From positions 3,245,001-3,309,000 of the forward strand of contig NZ_LT859959.1 of the NCBI RefSeq assembly GCF_900176205.1: a stretch of DNA of 64,000 bases. The letters are read 5' to 3'. A program made the position numbers and the translations under genes. This DNA is from Bradyrhizobium sp. ORS 285 (GTDB lineage: Bacteria; Pseudomonadota; Alphaproteobacteria; Rhizobiales; Xanthobacteraceae). Positions 10,538-19,770 of the stretch are shown here, one piece after another. The stretch's first letter is position 1. Every line of letters begins with the position of its first letter. The notes under the pieces were generated by a model that was not told where the DNA came from, did no database searches, and saw only the letters and a program-made list of their open reading frames with translations.

Positions 10538-11779
10538 GTGAAATCCAGCGACAATCTCACCACCGAGCGCCCGAGCTTCGTCACGCATCTTGAATGCGCG
10601 ATGGAGGGCGATCACTATCCGGCGGATCAGGTCCACAACCTCTCCAAGGCCGGCAAGCCGCTCTTGGTGCGCTACGATCTCGCGGGCGTGAAGCAGGCGC
10701 TGACCAAGGATGCGCTGGCGCAGCGCCCGGCCGACCTGTGGCGCTATCGCGAACTGCTGCCGGTGCGCAAGTGCCAGGACATCGTCAGCCTCGGCGAAGT
10801 CATGACGCCGCTGATCACACTGCCGAAGCTGTCGAAGAAGCTCGGCGGCGGCGAGATCATCGTCAAGGACGAGGGCCGGCTGCCGACCGGCTCGTTCAAG
10901 GCGCGCGGCCTGGTCATGGCGGTGTCGATGGGCAAGGCGTTCGGCATCACCCATATGGCGATGCCGACCAACGGCAATGCGGGTGCTGCGCTCGCGGCTT
11001 ACGCGACGTCCTGCGGCATCAAGACCACGATCTTCTGCCCGGCGGATACGCCGGAGGTGAACGTCAGCGAGATCGAGCTGCAGGGCGCGACCGTCTACCG
11101 CGTCAACGGCCTCATCGACGATTGCGGCAAGATCGTCGGCGAGGGCAAGGCCAAGGTCGGCTGGTTCGACACCTCGACTCTGAAGGAGCCGTACCGCATC
11201 GAAGGCAAGAAGACGATGGGACTCGAACTGGCCGAGCAGCTCGGCTGGGACGTGCCCGACGTGATCTTCTATCCGACCGGCGGCGGCACCGGCCTGATCG
11301 GCATGTGGAAGGCGTTCGACGAGCTCGAGAAGATCGGCTTCATCGGCTCCAAGCGCCCGCGCATGGTCGCGGTGCAGGCCTCAGGCTGCGCCCCGATGGT
11401 GCGTGCGTATGAGCAGGGCGTCGAGCATGCGACGCGCTGGGAGGACGCTCATACGATCGCCTCGGGCATTCGCGTGCCGCAGGCCGTGGGGGATTTTCTC
11501 ATCCTGCGCGCCGTCCGCGAGAGCAAAGGTTTCGCGATTGCCGTCGATGACGAGAAGATTTCTTCTGCGCTCAACGAGGTCTCGCGCGAGGAGGGCTTCC
11601 TGCTGTGTCCCGAGGGCGCCGCGACCTACGCCGCCTACAAGCAGAGCCTCGTTGACGGACGCGTCACCAAGACCGACCGCGTGATGCTGTTCAACTGCGC
11701 GACGGGACTCAAATATCCGCTGCCGCCGGTCACCCGCATGCTCGATCGTCACCAGCCGATCGACTACACTCAGTTCTAA
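10538..11779 (+). CDS. thrC: threonine synthase-like PLP enzyme
   Basis: A 413-residue fold-type II PLP enzyme. The Schiff-base lysine is K121 in LPTGSFKARG; the phosphate-binding turn is PTGGGTGLIG, and PTNGNAG is the conserved loop over the cofactor. Length and these motifs fit the plant/archaeal-type threonine synthase, which converts O-phosphohomoserine to threonine. GTG 10538 is chosen: the ATG-initiated frame from 10460 reads through a dispersed repeat (encoding WIAGSSPAMTG), and the first ATG after it, 10601, would cut off a stretch that looks genuine. No other threonine genes are adjacent; a related activity such as diaminopropionate or cysteate metabolism cannot be excluded. Confidence 0.82.
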   Translation: MKSSDNLTTERPSFVTHLECAMEGDHYPADQVHNLSKAGKPLLVRYDLAGVKQALTKDALAQRPADLWRYRELLPVRKCQDIVSLGEVMTPLITLPKLSKKLGGGEIIVKDEGRLPTGSFKARGLVMAVSMGKAFGITHMAMPTNGNAGAALAAYATSCGIKTTIFCPADTPEVNVSEIELQGATVYRVNGLIDDCGKIVGEGKAKVGWFDTSTLKEPYRIEGKKTMGLELAEQLGWDVPDVIFYPTGGGTGLIGMWKAFDELEKIGFIGSKRPRMVAVQASGCAPMVRAYEQGVEHATRWEDAHTIASGIRVPQAVGDFLILRAVRESKGFAIAVDDEKISSALNEVSREEGFLLCPEGAATYAAYKQSLVDGRVTKTDRVMLFNCATGLKYPLPPVTRMLDRHQPIDYTQF

Positions 11780-11800
11780 AGCGTACTGTCAGCTCTATCT

Positions 11801-11902
11801 CCTCATCCTGAGGAGCCGCGTAGCGGCGTCTCGAAGGATGAGGCCGAGGTCATCGGGGCCTCATGGTTCGAGACGCGCCAAGTGGCGCTCCTCACCATGA
11901 GG
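11801..11902. repeat. twin-hairpin dispersed repeat (CTCATCCTGAGGAG family)
   Basis: Two related palindromes in a row: CCTCATCCT...AGGATGAGG (11801-11843) and CCTCATGGT...ACCATGAGG (11859-11902), each with inner GAGGAGC/GTCTCGA blocks. Related single units lie at 24183-24226 and 24358-24405. It sits between the threonine-synthase-like gene and the TctC-like gene and may act as a terminator by structure. Confidence 0.85.
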
Positions 11903-11982
11903 AGAAATAGACTCTTTCAGCCGATCGTACGTACCAATCAGCAACGACGTGAGATCAACGCGTCTTGCATGGGAGGACGAAG

Positions 11983-12954
11983 ATGCGACTGATCATGTCA
12001 ACCGTGATGCTGGTGCTTTTTGCCCTCGCGGCAACCGCCCGAGCGGACAACTATCCCTCGCGCGCGATCACGGTCATTGTGCCATTCGCGGCCGGCGGAC
12101 CGTCCGACGCGATGATGCGCATCCTTGCCGAGCATATGAAGCAGACGCTCGGCCAGCCGGTGCTGGTCGAGAACGTGACCGGCGCGGGCGGCTCGATCGG
12201 CGTCGGGCGCGCGGTGCGCTCCAGGGCCGACGGCTACACCGTCAGCTTCGGCCATCTCGGCACGCACGTCGCCAACGGCGCGGTGTATCGGCTCGGCTAT
12301 GATCTCGTCGCCGATCTCGAGCCGGTCGTGCTGCTGCCGAGCAATCCGATGATCATCGTCAGCAAGAGCAACGTGCCGGCGAAATCATTGTCCGAATTGC
12401 TGGCCTGGCTGAAGGCGCAGCCCAACCCGGCATCCGCGGGCACGGCAGGCAACGGCTCGGGCAGCCATATCGCCGGGCTCTATTTCGAGCAGGTCACCGG
12501 CATCAAGCTGCAATACGTGCCCTATCGTGGCACGGGGCCTGCGATGAACGATCTCGTCGGCGGCCAGATCGATCTGATCGTTGACCAGACGTCGAACGCG
12601 ATCAACCAGGTGCGTGCCGGCACGATCCGCGCCTACGCCGTCACCGACGCCAAGCGTCTCGACAGCGCACCGGAGATTCCGACGACGGACGAGGCCGGCC
12701 TTGCGGGCTTCCACATGACATTGTGGTCGGGTCTCTGGCTGCCCAAGGGAACGCCGAAGGAGATCGTCGAGACGCTCAATGCCGCAGCGGTCGACGCGCT
12801 TGACGATCCGGACGTGCAGAATCAATTGAAAAACCTGGGGTTGCAGATGACTCCCGGGGATCAGCGGACGGCTGCGGCGCTGGGAACCCTGCAACGGGCC
12901 GAAATCGCCAAATGGTGGCCGATGATCCGGGCGGCGGGGATCGTCCCGGAATAG
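11983..12954 (+). CDS. Bug/TctC-family periplasmic substrate-binding protein
   Basis: A 323-residue periplasmic protein. A Sec signal peptide (about residues 1-21, ending ATARA) precedes the mature start DNYPSRAITVIVPFAAGG, the standard opening of the Bug/TctC family that binds carboxylates for tripartite tricarboxylate transporters. ATG 11983 follows GGGAGGA at good spacing; an upstream in-frame ATG (11965) overlaps that site and is less likely. No TctA/TctB membrane genes are nearby, which is usual for the many orphan Bug proteins of this group. The ligand is unknown. Confidence 0.9.
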   Translation: MRLIMSTVMLVLFALAATARADNYPSRAITVIVPFAAGGPSDAMMRILAEHMKQTLGQPVLVENVTGAGGSIGVGRAVRSRADGYTVSFGHLGTHVANGAVYRLGYDLVADLEPVVLLPSNPMIIVSKSNVPAKSLSELLAWLKAQPNPASAGTAGNGSGSHIAGLYFEQVTGIKLQYVPYRGTGPAMNDLVGGQIDLIVDQTSNAINQVRAGTIRAYAVTDAKRLDSAPEIPTTDEAGLAGFHMTLWSGLWLPKGTPKEIVETLNAAAVDALDDPDVQNQLKNLGLQMTPGDQRTAAALGTLQRAEIAKWWPMIRAAGIVPE

Positions 12955-13131
12955 CGGGGCGGTATCCCATGGTGCTGAATGGTGGCGCATTGGCCACGGA
13001 TGTTGCGACGTCGCCACAGTTTACGAAGTTTTGGTAACAATCTCAGGCGCTCCGCAAACGCGCCGCTTTTTGGCCACACCTGGTCGTGAAATACTTTGAT
13101 CAGAATAGTACCTGTGCGTGTGAGGTAGCCG

Positions 13132-13152
13132 AAAATCCACTTCTGGGATTTT
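13132..13152. promoter_or_regulatory. AT-rich hairpin in the ilvD leader
   Basis: AAAATCC / GGATTTT with a 7-base loop, 36 bases before the ilvD ATG, in the 233-bp gap after the TctC-like gene. It could be a leader hairpin or a terminator of the upstream gene. No leader peptide rich in Ile, Leu or Val is visible, so classical attenuation is not supported. Confidence 0.3.
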
Positions 13153-13187
13153 AGCGTTCTCCACAGCGCCGGGAGGCCAGAACAGCG

Positions 13188-14912
13188 ATGGACGCGAAGA
13201 CCGACATCAAGCGCAGGCTGCCCAGCCGTCACGTGACGGAAGGGCCCGAGCGTGCGCCGCATCGGTCGTATCTCTACGCGATGGGCCTGACGACGGCTCA
13301 GATCCACCAGCCCTTCGTCGGCGTCGCCTCGTGCTGGAACGAGGCTGCGCCCTGCAACATCGCGCTGATGCGGCAGGCCCAGGCCGTGAAGAAAGGCGTC
13401 GCGCATGCCGGCGGCACGCCGCGCGAGTTCTGCACCATCACCGTGACGGACGGCATCGCGATGGGCCATGACGGCATGCGCTCGTCGCTGCCGTCGCGCG
13501 AGGCGATCGCCGACTCGGTCGAGCTGACGATCCGCGGCCATTCCTACGACGCGCTGGTTGGGCTGGCCGGCTGCGACAAATCGCTGCCGGGCATGATGAT
13601 GGCGATGGTCCGGCTCAACGTACCCTCGATCTTCATCTACGGGGGCTCGATCCTGCCCGGCAATTTCCGCGGCCAGCAGGTCACGGTGCAGGACATGTTC
13701 GAGGCCGTCGGCAAGCACTCGGTGGGTGCGATGTCGGACGACGACCTGGATGAGCTCGAGCGCGTCGCCTGTCCGTCGGCCGGCGCCTGCGGCGCCCAGT
13801 TCACCGCCAACACGATGGCGACCGTGTCCGAGGCGATCGGGCTGGCGCTGCCGTACTCGGCCGGTGCTCCCGCACCTTACGAAATTCGTGATTCCTTCTG
13901 CATGACCGCCGGCGAGAAGGTCATGGAGCTGATCTCAGCCAACATCCGGCCGCGGGACATCGTGACGCGAGCCGCTCTCGAGAATGCCGCTGCGGTTGTG
14001 GCGGCCTCCGGCGGCTCGACCAATGCTGCGCTGCATCTGCCTGCGATCGCCCATGAGGCCGGCATCAAGTTCGACTTATTTGACGTCGCCGAAATCTTCA
14101 AAAAGACACCTTATATCGCGGATTTGAAGCCGGGTGGCCGCTATGTCGCCAAAGACATGTTCGAGGCTGGTGGCATTCCGCTCTTGATGAAGACGTTGCT
14201 CGACCATGGCTATTTGAACGGCGACTGCCTCACAGTCACCGGCCGGACGATCGCCGAAAACCTCAAAGGCGTGAAATGGAATCCGCACCAGGACGTGGTG
14301 AGGCCGGCTGATCAGCCGATCACTGCAACCGGAGGTGTTGTCGGTCTGAAAGGCAATCTCGCGCCAGAGGGCGCGATCGTGAAAGTCGCGGGCATGTCGA
14401 ACTTGAAATTCACTGGGCCGGCCCGCTGCTTCGATCGGGAAGAGGATGCCTTTGAGGCCGTGCAGAAGCGGACCTATCGCGAGGGCGAGGTGATCGTCAT
14501 TCGCTATGAGGGCCCGCGCGGCGGCCCGGGCATGCGGGAAATGCTGCAGACCACGGCGGCGCTGACCGGGCAGGGCATGGGCGGCAAGATCGCGCTCATC
14601 ACCGATGGCCGGTTCTCCGGCGCGACGCGCGGCTTCTGCATCGGCCATATCGGACCGGAGGCGGCCGTCGGCGGGCCGATCGCCCTGGTCGAGGATGGCG
14701 ACATCATCGAGATCGACGCCGAGGCAGGTATCCTTAACGTCAAGTTGAGCGATGCCGAGCTCGCGTCACGGAGAACCAAGTGGACGCCGCGTGAGACGCA
14801 TCACACGTCGGGCGCACTTTGGAAATATGCCCAGCAGGTCGGGCCGGCCGTGGCGGGTGCCGTCACCCACCCAGGTGGTGCGCAAGAGAAGTATTGCTAT
14901 GCGGACATCTGA
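13188..14912 (+). CDS. ilvD: dihydroxy-acid dehydratase
   Basis: A 574-residue Fe-S dehydratase that turns 2,3-dihydroxy-isovalerate and its methyl homologue into the keto acids of valine and isoleucine synthesis. The cluster cysteines C56, C129 ([11 protein letters not shown]) and C201 ([11 protein letters not shown]) are present, and the C-terminal signature GRFSGATRG. Related sugar-acid dehydratases share the fold; without ilv neighbours that alternative remains (the sequence [17 protein letters not shown] favours IlvD). The gene overlaps the next one by 14 bases. Confidence 0.9.
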   Translation: MDAKTDIKRRLPSRHVTEGPERAPHRSYLYAMGLTTAQIHQPFVGVASCWNEAAPCNIALMRQAQAVKKGVAHAGGTPREFCTITVTDGIAMGHDGMRSSLPSREAIADSVELTIRGHSYDALVGLAGCDKSLPGMMMAMVRLNVPSIFIYGGSILPGNFRGQQVTVQDMFEAVGKHSVGAMSDDDLDELERVACPSAGACGAQFTANTMATVSEAIGLALPYSAGAPAPYEIRDSFCMTAGEKVMELISANIRPRDIVTRAALENAAAVVAASGGSTNAALHLPAIAHEAGIKFDLFDVAEIFKKTPYIADLKPGGRYVAKDMFEAGGIPLLMKTLLDHGYLNGDCLTVTGRTIAENLKGVKWNPHQDVVRPADQPITATGGVVGLKGNLAPEGAIVKVAGMSNLKFTGPARCFDREEDAFEAVQKRTYREGEVIVIRYEGPRGGPGMREMLQTTAALTGQGMGGKIALITDGRFSGATRGFCIGHIGPEAAVGGPIALVEDGDIIEIDAEAGILNVKLSDAELASRRTKWTPRETHHTSGALWKYAQQVGPAVAGAVTHPGGAQEKYCYADI

Positions 14913-15732
14913 TCGGATCATTTTTGCATTGCTGCTGGGGGTTGCCCCGCTCGCGTTGCCGGCGTCGTCGTTCGCGTTCGATGGCGCTCCGGTCAACCAG
15001 GAGCCGGCGATCCCCGTGGCTGGACCGCAGGCCGGTGCGGGTGCGCTGCGTAAGGCTGTGCCCGCGACCACTGCTACGACCAATCCCACGCAGTCCCTGA
15101 CTGCGCTGCAATATGCCGCGGAGGAAGGCCACCCGGTCGCGCAGTTCAAGCTCGGCCGGATGTATGCCGCCGGCGACGGCGTGGCGCGCGACGACATGCG
15201 CGCGTTCGACTATTTCAGCCGCATCGCCAATGCGCATGCCGAGGACAGCCCGTCGGCGCCGCAGGCCCAGATCGTGGCCAACGCCTTCGTGGCGCTCGGC
15301 CGCTACTACCTCTCGGGCATCCCGAACACGAAGGTGAAGCCGGATCCGGACCGCGCCCGCGAGATGTTCTCCTATGCGGCGTCCTATTTCGGCAATGCCG
15401 ATGCCCAGTACGATCTGGCGCGGCTGTATCTGAAGACGGCGGACGCCTCGCGCGACGATTTCCGCTATGGTGCGCGCTGGCTCGGCCTTGCCGCGCAGAA
15501 GGGGCAGCATCAGGCCCAGGCCTTGCTTGGCCAGATGCTGTTCAATGGCGACCGTCTGCCGCGGCAGGCGGCGCGCGGCCTGATGTGGCTCACCCTGGCG
15601 CGTGACAGCGCCGGTCCGGACGAAGCCTGGATCAAGGAGAGCTACAACCGCGCCTTTGCCAAGGCCTCGGACGACGACCGCGCCACGGCGCTGCAGATGC
15701 TCGAGAGCTGGGTGCAGGGCAAGCGCGAGTAG
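14899..15732 (+). CDS. periplasmic Sel1-repeat protein, ExoR-like
   Basis: A 277-residue exported protein: Sec signal peptide (about residues 1-30, ending ASSFAF) and three or more Sel1/TPR-like repeats ([59 protein letters not shown]). Size, signal and repeat order resemble ExoR, the periplasmic inhibitor of the ChvG/ChvI two-component system that controls exopolysaccharide and motility in rhizobia. The identification is by resemblance from memory. ATG 14899 is inside the end of ilvD (14-base overlap); a start at 14752 would lose the signal peptide. chvG/chvI are not in the window. Confidence 0.75.
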   Translation: MRTSDRIIFALLLGVAPLALPASSFAFDGAPVNQEPAIPVAGPQAGAGALRKAVPATTATTNPTQSLTALQYAAEEGHPVAQFKLGRMYAAGDGVARDDMRAFDYFSRIANAHAEDSPSAPQAQIVANAFVALGRYYLSGIPNTKVKPDPDRAREMFSYAASYFGNADAQYDLARLYLKTADASRDDFRYGARWLGLAAQKGQHQAQALLGQMLFNGDRLPRQAARGLMWLTLARDSAGPDEAWIKESYNRAFAKASDDDRATALQMLESWVQGKRE

Positions 15733-15773
15733 CAGGGGGACGCATCGCGCTCCCTCTGCGAGAGGGGATTGCG

Positions 15774-16247
15774 ATGATCATCCGGGATGCGACTCCTGAC
15801 GACGCCGCGGCCGCCTGCGCCGTGTTGCGCGCCTCCATCATCGAATTGTGCGAGGCGGATCACCGCGGCAATCCGGAGATCCTCGGCCGCTGGCTGGCGA
15901 ACAAGACACCGGAGATCGTTGCAGGCTGGGCCGACGGGCAGGGAAGGTCGTTGCTGGTGGCAGTCGAGGAGGAGACGATTCTCGCCGTCGGCGGGCTCGC
16001 TCATCCCAACGAGATCACCGTGAATTACGTCTCGCCGCAGGCCCGCTTCCGTGGGCTCAGCTCGGCCATGGTGGCTGTGCTGGAGCAGCGTGCCGCAGGC
16101 CTCGGCGCCCGTGAGATCGAGCTGCTGAGCACCGAGACGGCGCACCGATTCTATCTCGCCCGCGGCTATGTCGATGTCGGCACGCCCGCCGGCAAGTTCG
16201 GCGCCGCCGCGTCCTATCCGATGCGCAAGACCCTGCTCACCCGTTGA
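15774..16247 (+). CDS. GNAT-family N-acetyltransferase
   Basis: A 157-residue GCN5-related acetyltransferase. It opens MIIRDATPDDAAAACAVLR, typical of the fold, and has a version of the acetyl-CoA loop in YVSPQARFRGLSSAMVAVLEQRA (R/Q-x-x-G region) and a C-terminal FYLARGYVDVG segment. It uses acetyl-CoA to acetylate an amine of unknown identity. Start at 15774 after GAGAGGGGATTGCG. It is a single gene 41 bases after the Sel1 protein. Confidence 0.88.
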   Translation: MIIRDATPDDAAAACAVLRASIIELCEADHRGNPEILGRWLANKTPEIVAGWADGQGRSLLVAVEEETILAVGGLAHPNEITVNYVSPQARFRGLSSAMVAVLEQRAAGLGAREIELLSTETAHRFYLARGYVDVGTPAGKFGAAASYPMRKTLLTR

Positions 16248-16322
16248 GTCGCGCATCCCGCGGACCGCTCTCGGAGGGGCCGTCGTGGCTGCCTAAGGAT
16301 TGTGCTAGCGTGAGCTGATGTT

Positions 16323-17498
16323 TTGATCAGCATCGGGCGCGCCGCTCAAAATTGGCGACATCTCGTTCGCAAACCGCTGTCCAGAGCCCGAATCGCGCTT
16401 GGCACGATTCGTGAGTGCAAATGCCCTGCAGCAGCAGAGGCGGCACGTTTGCGCAGCGTTCGGATCGGACTGATCATTCCCCAGAGCGGCTCGGCAGGGT
16501 TGTGGGCGCCCTCTGCCGAAGCCTGTGGGCGGCTGGCCGTGACCGAGCTGAACCAGGCTGCGGGAATCCGCCGCAAGCCGGTGGAGCTCGCCGTCATCGA
16601 CGGCGGCGCCACCGGCGCCAGCGCCGGGCAGGCGGCTGCGGAGGCGGTCGATGAGCTTGCGGTCGACGGCCTCATCGGCATGCTGCCGAGCTACGCGCGC
16701 GATCCGGTGGCACGTGCGGCGCGGGGCCGCGTGCCCTTTCTCTACACGCCGCAATTCGAGGGCCTATCGCCGGACAGCGATGTCATGACGACAGGCGAGA
16801 CGGCCGATGAATTGCTGGCCCCCGCCATCCAGTGGCTGTCGGAGTGCAAGCGCGCCCGGCGCTTCTTCCTGTGCGGCAACAACTACATCTGGCCGCGCTC
16901 CTCGCTCGCCATCGCCAAGCGGATCATCGCCCGATTCGGCGGGACGGTGACCGGCGAGCACTACGTTCCGGTCGGCGCGCACGACTTCGACGAGATGATC
17001 GAGCGTATCAAGGCGACCCGCAGCGACGTCGTGCTGCCGGTGTTCCTCGGCTTCGACTGCATCGCCTTCAACCGCGCCTTCTGCGCCGCCGGCCTCAGCC
17101 GGCACGTGCTGCGGTTCTCCTCGGCCTTCGACGAGACCATCGTCTACGGCCTCGACAGCAGCGAGACCGAAAACGTCTACGTCGCCTCCAGCTATTTCGC
17201 CTCGCTGCGTTCGCGCAACAACGGCGCGTTCCTGGAACGCTACTACACGGCTTTTGGCGACAATCCGCCGCCGCCGAACGGCTATGGCGAGTCCTGCTAC
17301 GAAGGCATCCACGCGCTCGCCGCACTGATCGAGCGGGCCGAGAGTTTCGATACGCGCGACATCAGGCGCGTGTTCGGGCGCACGCTGCAGGGCCGCACCG
17401 CGCGCGGCAACGAGGCACAGCCTGTCGTCGGCAGCCGCCATCCGATCCATCTCGCCGAGCTCGACGGCTACGATTTCGCCGTGGTCGCATCGCGCTAG
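16323..17498 (+). CDS. cytosolic type 1 periplasmic-binding-fold protein, AmiC/FmdD-like
   Basis: About 350-390 residues with the two-lobe type 1 binding-protein fold (VRIGLIIPQSG, TGASAGQAAAEAVDELAVDGLIGML, ECKRARRFFLCGNNYIWPRSS). The part NNYIWPRSSLAIAKRII matches the conserved core of AmiC/UrtA-type amide and urea binders. No signal peptide is visible, so it probably acts in the cytoplasm as a ligand sensor, as AmiC does. The start is uncertain: the frame opens with TTG 16323, but the domain begins near residue 44, and TTG 16449 is an alternative. It lies 100 bases before the amide/urea-type importer. No ANTAR (AmiR) partner is next to it. Confidence 0.75.
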   Translation: MISIGRAAQNWRHLVRKPLSRARIALGTIRECKCPAAAEAARLRSVRIGLIIPQSGSAGLWAPSAEACGRLAVTELNQAAGIRRKPVELAVIDGGATGASAGQAAAEAVDELAVDGLIGMLPSYARDPVARAARGRVPFLYTPQFEGLSPDSDVMTTGETADELLAPAIQWLSECKRARRFFLCGNNYIWPRSSLAIAKRIIARFGGTVTGEHYVPVGAHDFDEMIERIKATRSDVVLPVFLGFDCIAFNRAFCAAGLSRHVLRFSSAFDETIVYGLDSSETENVYVASSYFASLRSRNNGAFLERYYTAFGDNPPPPNGYGESCYEGIHALAALIERAESFDTRDIRRVFGRTLQGRTARGNEAQPVVGSRHPIHLAELDGYDFAVVASR

Positions 17499-17598
17499 AG
17501 CCGGCTGTGCGGCAAAAAACTACTTGCCATTTCAAATATTGTAATTTTAAACTTCACGCGGCTCATGAACCCGCATCACCAACCCATGGGGATCTCTG

Positions 17599-18837
17599 AT
17601 GACTCTTTCTCGCCGTCGTTTCCTGCAGCGCTCGGCCGTCGCGACGTCGACCTTGATCGCCGCACCCGCAGTGTTCCGCTCGGGCGCGCTCGCGGCCGAG
17701 AACCCGATCACGGTCGGCAGCCTGCACGACCAGTCCGGTCCGATCGGCACCTCCGGCACGCCGATGGTCTATGCGCTGCAGCTGGCCGTTGAGGAGATCA
17801 ACGCCGCGGGCGGCCTGCTCGGACGGCCGCTGAAGGTGATGCACTACGACACCCAGTCGAACATCCAGCTGTACTCGCAATATGCCCAGCAGCTGGCGGT
17901 GAAGGACAAGGTCGACGTCGTGCATGGCGGCATCACCTCGGCTTCGCGCGAGGCGATCCGCCCGACCTTCGACCGCTTCAAGGTGCTGTACTTCTACAAC
18001 ACGCTGTACGAAGGCGGCGTCTGCGACCGCAACACCTTCTGCACCGGCACCACGCCGGCCCAGACGGTCGAGAAGCTGGTGCCGAGCGCGATGAAGAAGG
18101 CGGGCAAGAAGGCCTACATCATCGCCGCCGACTACAATTACGGTCAGATCACCGCGAAGTGGATGACCAAATACTGCAAGGACAATGGCGGCGAGATTCT
18201 CTCGACTGACTTCTTCCCGCTCGATGTCACCAATTTCGGCTCGACCATCTCCAAGATCCAGGCGGCCAAGCCCGACCTCATCCTGTCGGCGCTGGTCGGC
18301 GGCAATCACACCGCGTTCTACCGGCAGTGGACCGCCGCCGGCATGAAGGGGAAGATCCCGATCGCCTCGACCACCTTCGGCCTGGTCAACGAGCCCTCGA
18401 CGCTCGACGCCGCCGAAAGCGACGCGATCATCGGCGCCTACGGCTATTTCGAAGAGCTGACCACGCCGGCCTCCAAGAGCTTCGTCGAGAAGATCAAGAA
18501 GGCGCATCCGGACTCGCCCTATATCAGCGAGCTCGCCTCCTGCACCTATGAGGGCGTCATGCTCTGGGCCGAGGGCGTCAAGAAGGCCGGCAGCATCGAC
18601 CGCATGAAGGTGATCGAGGCACTCGAAAGCGGCCTCGTCTTCGACGGTCCGAGCGGCAAGGTCTCGCTCGACAAGCCGACCCACCACACCGTCCGCAACG
18701 CGTTCCTCGCCGAGGTGAAGGATCGCAAATGGTCAGTGCTGGAAACCTACACCGACGCCAAGCCGGCGGACACCGCCAGCGTCTGCGACCTCGTCAAGAA
18801 CCCCAACGACGTCAAGCAGTACATCATCAATCTCTGA
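17599..18837 (+). CDS. amide/urea-type ABC transporter substrate-binding protein (Tat signal)
   Basis: A 412-residue periplasmic binding protein. The N terminus has a classic twin-arginine motif SRRRFLQ (residues 4-10), a hydrophobic core and a cleavage site near ALAAE, so it is exported folded by Tat, whose genes lie at 51.7-53.4 kb. The mature part (ITVGSLHDQSGPIG, INAAGGLLGRPL, VVHGGITSASREAIRP, YNTLYEGGVCDRNTFCTG) is of the UrtA/FmdD family that binds urea and short amides. First gene of a five-gene importer operon. The AT-rich stretch 17513-17555 before it probably contains the promoter. Confidence 0.92.
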   Translation: MTLSRRRFLQRSAVATSTLIAAPAVFRSGALAAENPITVGSLHDQSGPIGTSGTPMVYALQLAVEEINAAGGLLGRPLKVMHYDTQSNIQLYSQYAQQLAVKDKVDVVHGGITSASREAIRPTFDRFKVLYFYNTLYEGGVCDRNTFCTGTTPAQTVEKLVPSAMKKAGKKAYIIAADYNYGQITAKWMTKYCKDNGGEILSTDFFPLDVTNFGSTISKIQAAKPDLILSALVGGNHTAFYRQWTAAGMKGKIPIASTTFGLVNEPSTLDAAESDAIIGAYGYFEELTTPASKSFVEKIKKAHPDSPYISELASCTYEGVMLWAEGVKKAGSIDRMKVIEALESGLVFDGPSGKVSLDKPTHHTVRNAFLAEVKDRKWSVLETYTDAKPADTASVCDLVKNPNDVKQYIINL

Positions 18838-18903
18838 CGTGCTTCCGGGTCCCGCCGTCCGGCGGGGCCCGGTGTCCCTGGACTGCCCTGAAAGACCTGA
18901 CGC

Positions 18904-19770
18904 ATGGCGATCTACGTCATCCTCGCGCTCGACGTTCTCAACGGAATCTCCTCGCTGTTCCTGCTGTGCCTGGGACTGGCGATCATCTTCGGCATGATGA
19001 AGATCATCAATCTCGCCCATGGCGAGTTCATCATGTTAGGGGCCTATGCGACGGTGATCTCGGCCAACGCCGGGGTGAACATCTGGATCGCGATGCTGAT
19101 CATCGCGCCCCTGTTCGTCGGCATCGTCGGACTCGTCATCGAGCGCTGCCTGATCCGCTTCCTCTACGGTCGGCTGGTGGATTCGATGCTTGCGACCTGG
19201 GGCCTGAGCCTGCTGATCATCGGCATCATCACCACGATCTACGGCAACACCCAGCAGGGCGTGCCGACGCCGCTCGGCGGCTTCTCGATCGGCTCCTATC
19301 AGTCGAGCTACTACACGCTGTTCCTCGCACTTATGGCCGCGGTGATGATGGCGATCATCTACGGCGTCATGCGCTACACCCGTTTCGGCCTGGTCGCCCG
19401 CGCCACGATGCAGAACCCCGCCATGGCCGCCACGCTCGGCGTCAACCCGGCCCGCGTCTACATGAGCACGTTCGCTCTCGGTGCCGCCGTCACCGGCCTT
19501 GCCGGGGGACTTCTCGCGCCGGTGTCCGGCATCACGCCGGTCATGGGCGGCGCCTATGTCGCCAAGGCCTTCATGACGGTGGTCGGCGGCGGCGCCGCGA
19601 TCCTCTCCGGCACGCTCTCGGCGGCGAGCCTGTTCGGCTCGGTCAACCAGGTCGGCGCCTACTTCACCACGCCTGTGTACGGCGAGGTCATCGTCTTCAC
19701 CACCGCGATCGTGCTGATCCGCTTGCTGCCGCAGGGCATCTCCGGGCGCTTCTTCAAGGGGAACCTGTGA
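18904..19770 (+). CDS. ABC transporter permease, LivH/UrtB type
   Basis: A 288-residue inner-membrane protein with about eight hydrophobic helices and the family motifs of branched-chain amino acid/urea importers (GLAIIFGMMKIINLAHGEF, a LivH hallmark near residues 20-40). It forms half of the membrane channel with the next gene. Separated by 66 bases from the binding protein gene and overlapping the next by one base (TGATG). Confidence 0.95.
   Translation: MAIYVILALDVLNGISSLFLLCLGLAIIFGMMKIINLAHGEFIMLGAYATVISANAGVNIWIAMLIIAPLFVGIVGLVIERCLIRFLYGRLVDSMLATWGLSLLIIGIITTIYGNTQQGVPTPLGGFSIGSYQSSYYTLFLALMAAVMMAIIYGVMRYTRFGLVARATMQNPAMAATLGVNPARVYMSTFALGAAVTGLAGGLLAPVSGITPVMGGAYVAKAFMTVVGGGAAILSGTLSAASLFGSVNQVGAYFTTPVYGEVIVFTTAIVLIRLLPQGISGRFFKGNL

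Noticed and set aside
13132..13152. Attenuator with leader peptide for ilvD
   Set aside because: A hairpin exists but no short frame rich in Ile, Val or Leu precedes it.
17511..17555. Sigma54 promoter before the amide-type binding protein
   Set aside because: The GG and GC doublets are 13 bases apart rather than the required 10, so the consensus is not met; only AT-richness supports a promoter here.
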